From: Undibacterium hunanense
GTDB lineage: Bacteria; Pseudomonadota; Gammaproteobacteria; Burkholderiales; Burkholderiaceae_D
DNA: 64,000 bases
NCBI RefSeq assembly: GCF_014284335.1
Contig: NZ_JACOGF010000016.1
Coordinates: 1 to 64,000, forward strand
Reading direction: 5' to 3'
Shown: positions 50,329-59,364 of the stretch, piece by piece
How the letters are laid out: each line of letters starts with the position of its first letter
How positions within the stretch are numbered: the first letter of the stretch is position 1
Position numbers and translations under genes: made by a program
Notes under the pieces: model-generated
Told to the model about the DNA's origin: nothing
What the model saw: only the letters and a program-made list of their open reading frames with translations
Databases searched by the model: none

Positions 50329-50397
50329 GTCAACTTGCATACCTTGCATCAAGACAGATCTTGATGCAGCTAAGATATAACCAAGATGCAGAGAAGC

Positions 50398-50436
50398 AAA
50401 AGGCCGCCTTAATTTTCATTAGGCGGCCTTTTGTTT
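50398..50436 (+). terminator. terminator between the DUF3334 and KAS III genes
   Basis: AAAAGGCCGCCT(T)AAT pairs with ATTAGGCGGCCTTTT, with T-rich sequence on the right and A-rich on the left, so it could serve both convergent genes. A second perfect 10-pair hairpin (TGCATCAAGA/TCTTGATGCA, 50345-50368) lies just upstream. Confidence 0.88.
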
Positions 50437-50453
50437 TGTGCGGACAATTCAGT

Positions 50454-51578
50454 TCAGTTCAATTTTTTGACGACCACGCAGCCTATGGAATAACCTGCGC
50501 CAAACGAGCAGATCACGCCTATGGTGCCGGGTGTCAGGTCTTCCTGGTATTTGTGAAAGGCGATGATGGAACCCGCTGACGACGTATTGGCGTAGGTATC
50601 GAGTATGGTTGGCGATTCTTCGGGTGTGGCGTCACGTCCCAAAATCATGCGGGCAATCAACAGGTTCATGTTGAGGTTGGCCTGATGCAGCCAAAAGCGT
50701 TTTACATCGGGGATGCTGATGCCCGATGCTTCTACCGTTGAGGTGATCACCGAAGCGGCCATGGGGCAGACATCCTTGAATACTTTGCGGCCTTGCTGGC
50801 GGAACAGTTTGTCTGGCTTGCCTATGCCGCTTTCATCGGCGCGATTCAAAAAGCCGAAGTTGTTGCGGATATTGTTCGAGAATTGGGTTTTCAGTTTCAG
50901 GCCGACAATTTCAAACTGGTGTTGCGATGTGGCCAGGTCAGCGCGTTCTATGATGATGGCGGTACAGGCATCACCAAAAATGAAGTGGCTGTCGCGGTCA
51001 CGCCAGTTCAGGTGGCCGCTGGTGATTTCTGGGTTAACCACCAAGATGGCGCGCGCCTGGCCGCTTTGTATCGCTGTGACAGCAGCCTGTATGCCAAACG
51101 TGGCAGATGAACAGGCAACATTGATGTCGTAACCATAACCGTCTATGCCCAGCGCTGCCTGGATTTCAACGGCCATGGCTGGGTAGCCACGCTGCATATT
51201 GCTGGCAGCGCAAATGACACCGTCGATATCTGCGGCGGTGCGGCCTGCGCGTTCCAGCGCCTGGGTGGCTGCTGCCACGGCCATTTCACACATGACGGAT
51301 GGTTCATCGTCGCTACGTTCCGGGATGCGTGGGGTCATGCGGTTGATATCCAGCACACCATCTTTATTCATCACATAACGTGCTTTAATGCCGGATGCTT
51401 TTTCTATGAAGGCAACGCTGGATTCTTCCAGTGCCACCACGTCGCCGCTGGCGATGGCCGCAGCGTTTTGTGCATTGTGTTGCTGGACATAACCATTGAA
51501 GCTGGCAATCAGTTCTTCATTGGAAATGGACTGGGATGGCGTATACAGGCCGGTGCCGCTGATGACTACTTTACTCAT
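50454..51578 (-). CDS. 3-oxoacyl-ACP synthase III-like protein (FabH-related)
   Basis: A 374-residue thiolase-fold condensing enzyme. The catalytic Cys is in INVACSSATFGIQ, His in FWLHQANLNMNL, and Asn in TYANTSSAGSII; the C-terminal GFGAGY-like motif reads CSFGAGYSIGCV. The ATG at 51578 is chosen because the product then starts MSKVVISGTGLYTP as in the family; a start 39 bases upstream is also open. It is longer than classical FabH (about 320), so its role may be fatty acid initiation or a secondary product. It stands alone. Confidence 0.88.
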   Translation of the reverse strand: MSKVVISGTGLYTPSQSISNEELIASFNGYVQQHNAQNAAAIASGDVVALEESSVAFIEKASGIKARYVMNKDGVLDINRMTPRIPERSDDEPSVMCEMAVAAATQALERAGRTAADIDGVICAASNMQRGYPAMAVEIQAALGIDGYGYDINVACSSATFGIQAAVTAIQSGQARAILVVNPEITSGHLNWRDRDSHFIFGDACTAIIIERADLATSQHQFEIVGLKLKTQFSNNIRNNFGFLNRADESGIGKPDKLFRQQGRKVFKDVCPMAASVITSTVEASGISIPDVKRFWLHQANLNMNLLIARMILGRDATPEESPTILDTYANTSSAGSIIAFHKYQEDLTPGTIGVICSFGAGYSIGCVVVKKLN

Positions 51579-51691
51579 CTCTTGCTTTCTTGTTATGTCG
51601 TTCTGAATGATGCGCAAAAAATGCGCGACGATGTCGCTCGATTTTACACAAAATTAATGACAACTTAGCGAGAAACGCACAGAAATAGAGT

Positions 51692-52011
51692 GCTTGTTCC
51701 AGTTTGGTGCATATTAAAACTGGAACAAGCCTGTATGACAAACCTTGAAGAATGTAGGTACGATTAGCGCAGCGTAATCGTACGTATGTTGTCCCTGGCA
51801 ATGACCAAGACGTTTCACATTTTCTTGTCTTCTATCCGACAAGAGAAAATTCATTGTTTTGTATTTTTATCAGCAAATCAGCAGTTGAAGAAAGCGAGCC
51901 GTGATGGACATGCGTACGATTACGCTGCGCTAATCGTACCTACGTTGGTTTGATGAGCAGCGCAGCTGGTTTGCGTAAGTGCTATTAAAACCGGAACAAG
52001 CCTGTATGACA
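51692..52011. repeat. REP/BIME-like repeat block in a 454-bp gap
   Basis: The gap from 51579 to 52032 has no gene. It holds two copies of a 28-base direct repeat (51713-51740 and 51984-52011, one mismatch; ends AACAAGCCTGTATGACA). Between them is a perfect 31-base inverted repeat (51754-51784 and 51913-51943), each arm of which is itself a hairpin GTACGATTA-N8-TAATCGTAC. The first direct repeat also forms a 14-pair hairpin with 51692-51705. The layout resembles paired REP elements (a BIME). Confidence 0.75.
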
Positions 52012-52032
52012 GCATTGGCCGCTTTTGGGCCT

Positions 52033-52911
52033 TTAAGCAGTCAATTGCTGCTTGTGATGCAGCAAATGCTCTTCAATAAAGCTGGTGATGAAGTAATAGC
52101 CATGGTCATAGCCAGCGTGGTAACGCAGGTTCAGCGGCTGTTGTATTTGCTGGCAGGCAGCGGCGAACTGGTCGGGGTGTAATTGCTCTGCCAGAAATTT
52201 ATCGTCCAGCCCCTGGTCTATCAGGATGCCTTTGGGAAATGGGGCCTGGCGCTGGTTCAGCATGAGCTGGGTGGCGTCGTAGGCGCGCCAGCTTGTCGTA
52301 TCTGACCCCAGATATCCGCTGAAAGCCTTGTTGCCCCAGGGGCATTGGGTGGGGGCAGCAATCGGCGCGAAGGCAGATACGCTGTGAAAATATTCCGGAT
52401 GACGCAAGGCCAGCACGAGCGCACCATGGCCACCCATGGAATGTCCCATGATGCCTACCTGTTGCCTGTCCATGGGCAAGTGATCAAGCAGGATGTTGCG
52501 CAGTTCATGCACGATATAGCTGTGCATGCGGTAATGCTGGCTCCATGGTGTTTCGGTGGCGTCCAGGTAAAAACCGGCGGCGACACCAAAATCCCAGCTG
52601 TCGCTATCGCCGGGGATGTTGGTGTTGCGTGGGCTGGTGTCAGGCGTGATGAGGATGATGCCTTCGCGGGCGGCAACGGCCTGCGCGCCACCCTTGATCA
52701 TGAAGGTCTCCTCGGTGCAGGTCAGCCCTGCGAGGTAAAACACTGCCGGGCAAGTCGCGCCTGCCAGTGCCTGCGGTGGCAGGTAGACAGAAAACCGCAT
52801 AGGCAAGCCAATTTCTTTGGATGCATGCTGATAAAACCGCTGCACACCAGCATGGCAGGCATGCTGGCTTAACAGGGTTATCTCATCCGGCAGGGGCAGG
52901 AGCGGCTTCAT
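52033..52911 (-). CDS. fghA: S-formylglutathione hydrolase
   Basis: A serine esterase of 292 residues that splits S-formylglutathione to formate and glutathione, the second step of formaldehyde removal. GHSMGGHGAL holds the nucleophile Ser; PCDP-like and LTCTEETFMIKGGAQ and TPDTSPRNTNIPGD are family marks, and DQGLDDKFL with the late HAGYDHGYYF supply Asp and His. Its ATG overlaps the TGA stop of adhC by one base (TGATG), so the two steps are coupled. The product begins MKPLLPLPDEITL. Confidence 0.94.
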   Translation of the reverse strand: MKPLLPLPDEITLLSQHACHAGVQRFYQHASKEIGLPMRFSVYLPPQALAGATCPAVFYLAGLTCTEETFMIKGGAQAVAAREGIILITPDTSPRNTNIPGDSDSWDFGVAAGFYLDATETPWSQHYRMHSYIVHELRNILLDHLPMDRQQVGIMGHSMGGHGALVLALRHPEYFHSVSAFAPIAAPTQCPWGNKAFSGYLGSDTTSWRAYDATQLMLNQRQAPFPKGILIDQGLDDKFLAEQLHPDQFAAACQQIQQPLNLRYHAGYDHGYYFITSFIEEHLLHHKQQLTA

Positions 52912-54014
52912 CAATACAGCACGACAGAACGGATGGATTCGCCGCTTTTCATGAGGTCAAAGCCCTCATTGATGCGTTCCAGCGGCAGTCTGTGGGTGAT
53001 CAGGTCATCGATATTCAGTTTGCCTTCCATGTACCAGTCGACAATTTTTGGTACGTCAGTACGGCCACGGGCACCACCAAAGGCAGAACCTTTCCATTCG
53101 CGCCCCGTCACCAGCTGGAACGGACGGGTACTGATTTCTGCACCAGCCTCAGCCACACCGATGATGATGGATTTGCCCCAGCCCTTGTGGCAGCATTCCA
53201 GCGCCTGACGCATGACCTTGGTATTGCCTATGCACTCAAATGAATAGTCAGCACCGCCGTCTGTCAGCTGGATGATGTGGTCGACCACGTTTTCTACCTG
53301 CGACGGATTGATGAAGTGGGTCATGCCAAATTTGCGCGCCATGCTTTCACGTGCCGGGTTCAGGTCCACACCGATGATTTTGTCGGCACCCACCATTTTG
53401 GCAGCCTGGATCACGTTCAGGCCTATGCCGCCCAGACCAAACACGACCACATTCGCGCCAGCTTCCACCTTGGCGGTGAAAACCACGGCACCCACGCCAG
53501 TAGTCACGCCGCAACCGATATAGCAAATCTTGTCGAAGGGGGCATCTTCACGCACTTTGGCAACAGCAATTTCCGGCACCACGATGTAGTTGGAGAAGGT
53601 TGATGTACCCATGTAATGGAACAGCGGTTTGCCATCAAGCGAGAAGCGCGATGTGGCATCCGGCATCAGCCCGCGTCCCTGGGTAGAACGGATGGCCTGG
53701 CACAGATTGGTTTTGCGTGACAGGCAGAACTTGCATTGGCGGCATTCTGGCGTGTACAGCGGGATGACATGGTCACCTTTGCGCAAGCTGACGCCGGGGC
53801 CGGTATCTACAATCACGCCTGCACCTTCATGCCCCAGAATGGCAGGGAACAGACCTTCCGGGTCAGCACCAGAGAGGGTGTAATAATCGGTATGGCAAAT
53901 GCCGGTGGCCTTGACCTCGATCAGCACTTCACCGGCTTGCGGGCCTTGCAGATCGACTTCTTCTATCGTCAAGGGTGCACCTGCTTTCCAGGCGATGGCG
54001 GCTTTGGTTTTCAT
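52911..54014 (-). CDS. adhC: S-(hydroxymethyl)glutathione dehydrogenase (class III alcohol dehydrogenase)
   Basis: Oxidises S-hydroxymethylglutathione, formed from formaldehyde and glutathione, to S-formylglutathione with NAD. The 367-residue zinc enzyme shows the catalytic-zinc ligands in GICHTDYYTLSG and GHEGAGVIVD, the structural zinc lobe with CRQCKFCLSRKTNLC, the nucleotide fold VVFGLGGIGLNVIQAAK, and FECIGNTKVMRQALE. It is the first gene of the pair with fghA. No FrmR repressor gene is adjacent; a divergent GlxA-type regulator starts 172 bases upstream and may take its place. Confidence 0.95.
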   Translation of the reverse strand: MKTKAAIAWKAGAPLTIEEVDLQGPQAGEVLIEVKATGICHTDYYTLSGADPEGLFPAILGHEGAGVIVDTGPGVSLRKGDHVIPLYTPECRQCKFCLSRKTNLCQAIRSTQGRGLMPDATSRFSLDGKPLFHYMGTSTFSNYIVVPEIAVAKVREDAPFDKICYIGCGVTTGVGAVVFTAKVEAGANVVVFGLGGIGLNVIQAAKMVGADKIIGVDLNPARESMARKFGMTHFINPSQVENVVDHIIQLTDGGADYSFECIGNTKVMRQALECCHKGWGKSIIIGVAEAGAEISTRPFQLVTGREWKGSAFGGARGRTDVPKIVDWYMEGKLNIDDLITHRLPLERINEGFDLMKSGESIRSVVLY

Positions 54015-54186
54015 GCTGATCCTTTATGGAATGTTAAGGTTCGGTGATTGTCTTAGAAAGCAGATACATTGCGGGTGTTTTTTAGCTATATGGCTGATTC
54101 TGAATGAAGAATGGCTTAAAAAGACGGGGCGACCACTTCTGGACTATCATCCTGCTTTTGCTTATGCACAAGGTCAGGCATTGAAA

Positions 54187-55257
54187 ATGGCTAAACAGGT
54201 AGACAAGCCCATAGATAAACGCACGGACAAACGCGCAGACAAACGTGGCTTTCCCCGCAGGCTCGATATTATCGTGTACCCCGGTTTCAAATCGCTGGAA
54301 GCGATAGGGCCGATGTCGGTGTTTGAGTATGCGAATATCCATTTGCAACGCCAGGGCAAGCCCGCCGCCTATGATGTCAAAATTGCTGCGGCCCAGATCG
54401 GGCCGGTGCGTTCAGACACCCTGATGTGCCTGGAAGCGACCAAGGCCATCAACCCGCTGGCTTTGCCGGATGACGCGATCATCGTCGGCTCGCGCCATAT
54501 CCGCGATGCGCTGGAAGAAAATGGTGCGATCATCGATTGGGTGGCACATGTCGCCCCCAAAATCCAGCGTCTGGCAGCCTTGTGTTCTGGCGCTTTTTTC
54601 CTGGCGAAGACAGGGCTGCTGGACGGCAAGCATGCCACCACGCACTGGAGTGTGGCGCGCCAGTTGCAGGATGATTTCCCGGCAGTGCAGGTGGATGCTG
54701 ACGCCATCTTCATACGCAGTGGCAACCTGTGGACATCAGCGGGTGTGACGGCAGGCATAGACCTGGCCCTGGCCTTTGTCGAAGATGATTGCGGCCATGA
54801 ACTGGCGCTGGAAGTGGCCAGTGACATGGTGGTCTACCTGAAACGTCCCGGTGGGCAATCGCAGTTCAGTACCCACTTGCTGAGCCAAAAAACCGCGCAG
54901 ACCAATATCCGCGAATTGCAGCAGTGGATATTATCCAACCTGCATCAGCGCCTGCCGGTATCGCAACTGGCCGACATGGCCGGTATGAGCCTGCGCAATT
55001 TCACCCGACTGTTTCAGCGTGAAGTGGGTTCCAGTACTTCAGAATTTATCGAAACTGCACGTCTGGAATTTGCTCAACGCTTGTTGGCCGATGTGTCGGA
55101 ACAGGCCATGCCGGTCAAGACCATTGCAGCCCGTTGCGGTTTCGCCAGTGACGATCATTTGCGCCGGGTTTTTCAAAAGCACCTGCACCTGTCGCCGACA
55201 CAATATCGCGACAGCTTTACATCGCTACATAACGATCAGGACGATGATTCAGGCTGA
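54187..55257 (+). CDS. GlxA-type AraC-family regulator with a DJ-1/PfpI-like domain
   Basis: A 356-residue two-domain protein. After a Lys/Arg/Asp-rich start (DKPIDKRTDKRADKR), residues 20-200 form a DJ-1/PfpI-like domain (LDIIVYPGFKSLEAIGPMSV, ALCSGAFFLAKTGLLDG, TSAGVTAGIDLALAFVEDD). The C-terminal part is an AraC double helix-turn-helix (RLPVSQLADMAGMSLRNFTR, IAARCGFASDDHLRRVFQKH). ATG at 54187 is chosen; the frame is open far upstream over the opposite adhC gene. It is divergent from adhC, so a role in formaldehyde or amino-acid metabolism is possible. Its last 41 bases overlap the convergent yitT gene. Confidence 0.88.
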   Translation: MAKQVDKPIDKRTDKRADKRGFPRRLDIIVYPGFKSLEAIGPMSVFEYANIHLQRQGKPAAYDVKIAAAQIGPVRSDTLMCLEATKAINPLALPDDAIIVGSRHIRDALEENGAIIDWVAHVAPKIQRLAALCSGAFFLAKTGLLDGKHATTHWSVARQLQDDFPAVQVDADAIFIRSGNLWTSAGVTAGIDLALAFVEDDCGHELALEVASDMVVYLKRPGGQSQFSTHLLSQKTAQTNIRELQQWILSNLHQRLPVSQLADMAGMSLRNFTRLFQREVGSSTSEFIETARLEFAQRLLADVSEQAMPVKTIAARCGFASDDHLRRVFQKHLHLSPTQYRDSFTSLHNDQDDDSG

Positions 55258-55852
55258 TTGCCAGGTTCAGGGCAAAGGCACCAATGACGGACGCCAGCAG
55301 CGCCATTGGCGTCACTACTGCCAGTGACGCCATGACGATACAAAAATCCACCGCCATTTGCAGCTTGCCGGCACGTATGCCACGCTTTTCTTGCAGGTAC
55401 AGGGCCAGGATATTGATGCCGCCAAGGCTGGCCTGGTGGCGGAACAGCACAATAAAACCCACGCCCATCATCAAGCCGCCGATCAGCGCAACATAGAACG
55501 GTGTAAGCGCCGTCATGCTGGTCAGGTGCACCAGTTTGGGATGCAGGCCAGAAAACACCGATACCAGCGCTACTGCACAAAATGTCTTGAGCGTGAAACG
55601 CCAGCCCATGCGTCGCCAGGCCAGCCAGTAAAACGGCAGATTGATGAGGAAAAACACCAGACCAAAGGATAGCCCGGTGCTGTAATGAAGCAGAAAGGCC
55701 AGTCCGGCTGTTCCACCAGTCAGCAAGCCTGCCTGGTTAAACAGGGCCACGCCCAGTGATACCAGCACGGTGCCGGTAATAATGGCCAGCACATCTTCCA
55801 GCAGACTGTGGGCTACCAGGGATGGGGGCGGGGTGTTGCTGACGGTCTTCAT
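55217..55852 (-). CDS. YitT family membrane protein
   Basis: A 211-residue protein with five or six predicted membrane segments, for example EDVLAIITGTVLVSLGVALF, FGLVFFLINLPFYWLAWRRM, FYVALIGGLMMGVGFIVLFR and FCIVMASLAVVTPMALLASV. It matches the DUF161/YitT family by GLLTGGTAGLAFLLHY and RHQASLGGINILALY. The C-terminal cytosolic DUF2179 domain of longer members is absent. Function is unknown. Its 3' end overlaps the GlxA-type gene by 41 bases. Confidence 0.87.
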   Translation of the reverse strand: MKTVSNTPPPSLVAHSLLEDVLAIITGTVLVSLGVALFNQAGLLTGGTAGLAFLLHYSTGLSFGLVFFLINLPFYWLAWRRMGWRFTLKTFCAVALVSVFSGLHPKLVHLTSMTALTPFYVALIGGLMMGVGFIVLFRHQASLGGINILALYLQEKRGIRAGKLQMAVDFCIVMASLAVVTPMALLASVIGAFALNLAISLNHRPDRYVAM

Positions 55853-55870
55853 GACAGATGGCAGTTAGGC

Positions 55871-55939
55871 AGGTACGTAGGTACTAATGCAGGATCGGGA
55901 AAGTACGATTGTACTTGTTGCCCGCCCTGCTACCTACCT
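55871..55939. repeat. imperfect long hairpin between two genes
   Basis: Outer arms AGGTACGTAGGTA and TACCTACCT and an inner perfect hairpin AAGTAC-gatt-GTACTT, closed by CGGG/CCCG, lie between the TPR gene and the yitT gene. There is no T-run on either side. It may be a REP-like element or an RNA-stability hairpin. Confidence 0.45.
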
Positions 55940-56039
55940 GTCTGTTGGGTGATAATCAGCTTCGTTGATGTGCATCAAAACTTGCCGGCAAGCGCAGCCG
56001 GGTTTGATACAGTCTTGTAACAAACCCGCTTGCTGGCTA

Positions 56040-57029
56040 TCAGCTTTTCAGTGTCTTCAACTGTGTTTCTGCATCTTCACGCAATTTTTTGCTGAGGGCT
56101 GGTTTGTAAGACAGGGATTTTTCAAAATTTGAAATGGCTTTGGGTTTGTCATTGACGGCCTGCTGGCATTGGCCCAGACGGTAGTAGCTGGCAGCATTGA
56201 CGTCTATGCTCAGGGATTTTTCAAACCAGTTGATGGCATCCTTGTGTTTGCCCTGTTCCTGCAAGGCGCGTCCCATGCCATAGGAACCCTGGTATTTGTC
56301 CGGATAGCGCTGTTGCAGTTCACTGAAGACACGTTCTGCATCCACATATTTCTTTTCTTGCACATAGGTGGCACCAACGCTGAACAGCACATTGCGCTGC
56401 AACTTGGCGAGAGATTCGACATTGCCGGGGATGGCGGACAGGGCATTGGTTTCAGCACGGCTGGCTTTTTCGTCAGACAGGTCTATTGTTGCCTGCATCA
56501 GATTGCTGGCGGCAGTGCTGACTTTTGCAGTTTCCAGCACCAGGTTTTGTGCCTTGCTTTTACCGCCACCGGCAATGGCTGGCGCTTGCAGGTAATACTG
56601 CAACAGGGAATTACGGGCGTTGAAATTTTTCGGATCCAGTTCCACTGCCTTGATGAAGGCATCGCGGATTTTGCCGGCGTAGGACATGGCGGCAAACATG
56701 TTACCCGAGGTGGCTTTGGTGCCCAGTACATTGCCCAGCATTTCATGGCATTCGGACATCTGTGGATGAGCGCTGATGCATTGCTCGGCATACTTTGCAG
56801 CATCATCGAGTTTATCAAGCTTGCCTTCGGCCAGTATCAGGTCGGCCTTTGCCAGCAGGGCATCGGCATTGTTCGGGTCACTGGACAATTTTGCGCTGGC
56901 AGCTTTATCGGCTTCGGCATATTTTTTGGCTTTCATCAGCGCTTCATATTCATGGGCGCTGGCGGTTTGTACCGCCATCATGGCAAGCGACGTGATCGAT
57001 GCGGCAATCAGGGTCTGCAACAATTTCAT
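56040..57029 (-). CDS. exported tetratricopeptide-repeat protein
   Basis: A 329-residue periplasmic protein. The signal peptide is MKLLQTLIAASITSLAMMAV with cleavage after ASA. The mature part is built from helical TPR-like pairs (AKKYAEADKAASAKLSSDPN, ADALLAKADLILAEGK, GKHKDAINWFEKSLSIDVN, AASYYRLGQCQQAVNDKPKA). TPR proteins are adaptors, so a scaffold role in the envelope is likely. A signal of cytochrome type (CxxCH) is absent. It follows the Gcr-family gene on the same strand after about 100 bases. Confidence 0.85.
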   Translation of the reverse strand: MKLLQTLIAASITSLAMMAVQTASAHEYEALMKAKKYAEADKAASAKLSSDPNNADALLAKADLILAEGKLDKLDDAAKYAEQCISAHPQMSECHEMLGNVLGTKATSGNMFAAMSYAGKIRDAFIKAVELDPKNFNARNSLLQYYLQAPAIAGGGKSKAQNLVLETAKVSTAASNLMQATIDLSDEKASRAETNALSAIPGNVESLAKLQRNVLFSVGATYVQEKKYVDAERVFSELQQRYPDKYQGSYGMGRALQEQGKHKDAINWFEKSLSIDVNAASYYRLGQCQQAVNDKPKAISNFEKSLSYKPALSKKLREDAETQLKTLKS

Positions 57030-57130
57030 AGTGTTCTCAATCAGGATGATGACTCAAGCTTAACGGTGCCATGCCAGTTTTGGTTGACCTGGCCACCGTT
57101 TTACCCGATTTTTACGTGATCATATTCAAC

Positions 57131-59161
57131 TTATTTGACTTCATCCTTGACATCATCCTGTTCAGTAGCAGCTTCTTCCCTAGCTGCTGGCGGCAGGAAA
57201 AAATCACGCGGACCTTGCCAGAAGCGGGTCCACAACAAGACAGTCAACAGGCCACCCTGACCAAAACTGACACGCCGTGAACGCAAGGCAACCAGCATCG
57301 CCAGACTGAAGCTGACACCCAGGTTCACCATGCCTATTGTCATGATGCCAAACAACGAATAAGCCGCTACCTGCCAGCTCATATGGTTGTCCAGGCCAAC
57401 CAGGGCAAAGGCAAAATTGGCGCTGGCAAAGGTGATATGGCGGATATCAATCGGCAAGCCAAAGAAACTGCCGAGCTGGCCTATGGTACCCAGCATGACA
57501 CCAAAGAAAAAATTACCAGCCAAAGCCCCGAGATTGTTGCCGATATAAGTCGTCACCCGCAGCAATCTGTCTTCACCCAGTATCGCCTTCAGCCAGCGCA
57601 GTTGCCGCAAGCGATCCGGAATATACGCATAGCTGGCCTTGTTGTCGTAGTAGCCGGAAATCAGGCCCGACAAGAACAGGCAGACGCCGGCAATCGCCGC
57701 ATGAGGCAGGGCCAGGCTGTTGAATGGGTCAATGTCGTGCAGCAAATGACCGGCTTTTTCTGGCGACACCAGGTGCTTGCCTGTGATTTCAACCCAGGCC
57801 CAGGCAATGGCATAGGCCGTGGGTATGGCCAGACCAACGTTGCCGATAATGGCGATGAATTGTGAGCGCAAGACACGCACAATCAATTCCACCAATTCAT
57901 CCAGTTTTTGCTTGCCTTCGTCAATTGCACGCGCTATCAGGGCGGCCGTCATGGCCGGCTGTTTGGTAGCGATGGTGAAATGCAGTACATGCACCAGCAT
58001 GAAGCCGGATGAATAATTCAGGCTGTACAGCAGGGCATAACCAAACGGTGCCATCGCCATGCTGCCAAACAGGATCTTGATCAGCGCCATGAAGCCGACA
58101 ATAAAGCCTGCCCCCAGGGCCGAACGCAGCATGCTCAGCCATTCGCTGCGGTTGTTGGTGACGTAATGCTCTCCGCTGCGGCCTGCTCTTTCCGTGACTT
58201 GCAGTGACAGCAGTTCGGTACTGGTCTGTATCAGATTGCGCAGGCTGTGGCGCTCGTTGTCTGCCTTGACCAGTTCTTTCAGCAATTGCACACCCAACTG
58301 AGCGGTGTTGCTGGTGTCGCGGCTGTCCAGCATGTCCAGCAGTTTGCGCAAGCGGGCAATGCTCTGCGTCAGTTGCAGCAACAAGCGGGTCAGGCTGATG
58401 GAAACGCCCTGGAAAGATGCAGTACGGCGTATGCGGTTGGTAATGTCTTCACACTGCGTCAGCAAGACTTCGATGTGCTTGCTGTCTTCGCGCAACTTGT
58501 CCTGATCGATCAGCCACTGGCTGTAACTCAGCACATAGTCATTGATGGCGTCGTTTTGCCGCAGGAAGGGGGATTCAAACTTTTCTATATCCGGGTGATT
58601 GCGTACTAGTTCAGCTTCCAGCCCGATATTCGTGATGCGATACGACAGCACCTGCACTGCACTCAGGATTTCACTTGTCAGGGTGCCATGTGTCAGGCGG
58701 GCCGTGCGCGAGCGAAAGCCGATGGCAGTGATCAAATCCACCCAGGCCTGGTCTTCGATGCCATTCACCCAGATATGATCAGTCTCTTCGTGAAACAATT
58801 GCCCAAACACATCCTTGATGTAGTCTTCATTCACCAGAGGCGGCAAAATCTTGTTGAACAGGCGCTGGCGGGCGGCGGTCCAGAAACCGACGTTCTGGGT
58901 AATGCCGGTATCGGTGAACAAATGCACCAGCTTGCGCGTGGTCAGTACCTGCAGCAGGTAGTGACGCAGCGCGCTGCGCCATGCGGGGCGCTGACGCAAC
59001 ACAAAGCACAGTGCCCGCACATTGTCCGTGGCACGGACGATATCATGGGGGCGCTGCGGTCTTATTTCTGCGACCAGGCTGCGCAGGTGCTGGATATCGT
59101 TCAGTGCAGGGTGTTCGGTCAGGCGGAGTTGAATCCCGGCTAAAACCTTATCGATGCTCAA
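57131..59161 (-). CDS. Gcr-family membrane protein (annotated elsewhere as site-specific recombinase)
   Basis: A 676-residue protein with a TTG start, supported by GAGGAG six bases upstream. The N-terminal half is soluble and helical; the C-terminal half has about six membrane segments (SALGAGFIVGFMALIKILFG, ALPHAAIAGVCLFLSGLISG, FFFGVMLGTIGQLGSFFGLP, YSLFGIMTIGMVNLGVSFSL). The family carries the name site-specific recombinase (Gcr), but no tyrosine- or serine-recombinase motif can be seen. An envelope function is more plausible. It ends in an acidic tail. Confidence 0.75.
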   Translation of the reverse strand: MSIDKVLAGIQLRLTEHPALNDIQHLRSLVAEIRPQRPHDIVRATDNVRALCFVLRQRPAWRSALRHYLLQVLTTRKLVHLFTDTGITQNVGFWTAARQRLFNKILPPLVNEDYIKDVFGQLFHEETDHIWVNGIEDQAWVDLITAIGFRSRTARLTHGTLTSEILSAVQVLSYRITNIGLEAELVRNHPDIEKFESPFLRQNDAINDYVLSYSQWLIDQDKLREDSKHIEVLLTQCEDITNRIRRTASFQGVSISLTRLLLQLTQSIARLRKLLDMLDSRDTSNTAQLGVQLLKELVKADNERHSLRNLIQTSTELLSLQVTERAGRSGEHYVTNNRSEWLSMLRSALGAGFIVGFMALIKILFGSMAMAPFGYALLYSLNYSSGFMLVHVLHFTIATKQPAMTAALIARAIDEGKQKLDELVELIVRVLRSQFIAIIGNVGLAIPTAYAIAWAWVEITGKHLVSPEKAGHLLHDIDPFNSLALPHAAIAGVCLFLSGLISGYYDNKASYAYIPDRLRQLRWLKAILGEDRLLRVTTYIGNNLGALAGNFFFGVMLGTIGQLGSFFGLPIDIRHITFASANFAFALVGLDNHMSWQVAAYSLFGIMTIGMVNLGVSFSLAMLVALRSRRVSFGQGGLLTVLLWTRFWQGPRDFFLPPAAREEAATEQDDVKDEVK

Positions 59162-59364
59162 ACGTTTCTCCTCAAAATACTATAGAGCGTAAGTTGTAAC
59201 GCAATTTGCGCCATTTGTCATGTGAACAAGTCAGAAGTTTTTGTTCTTAAATGTGGTTTGGTCCGCATGAAATGGGGATTGCTACAGCTTATTCCAGAGC
59301 ATTTACATGCAAGTAAGGACAATTTAGTCTAAAGTGTCGGCTTGTACATAACAAAGGTTAGACG

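Noticed and set aside
53899..54186. N-terminal extension of the GlxA-type regulator
   Set aside because: It runs over the start of the divergent adhC gene in antisense and does not match the family, whose DJ-1 domain begins after 54187.
57131..59161. Gcr-family protein taken as evidence for a mobile element
   Set aside because: No recombinase motif, no attachment sites or flanking repeats; the protein is polytopic.
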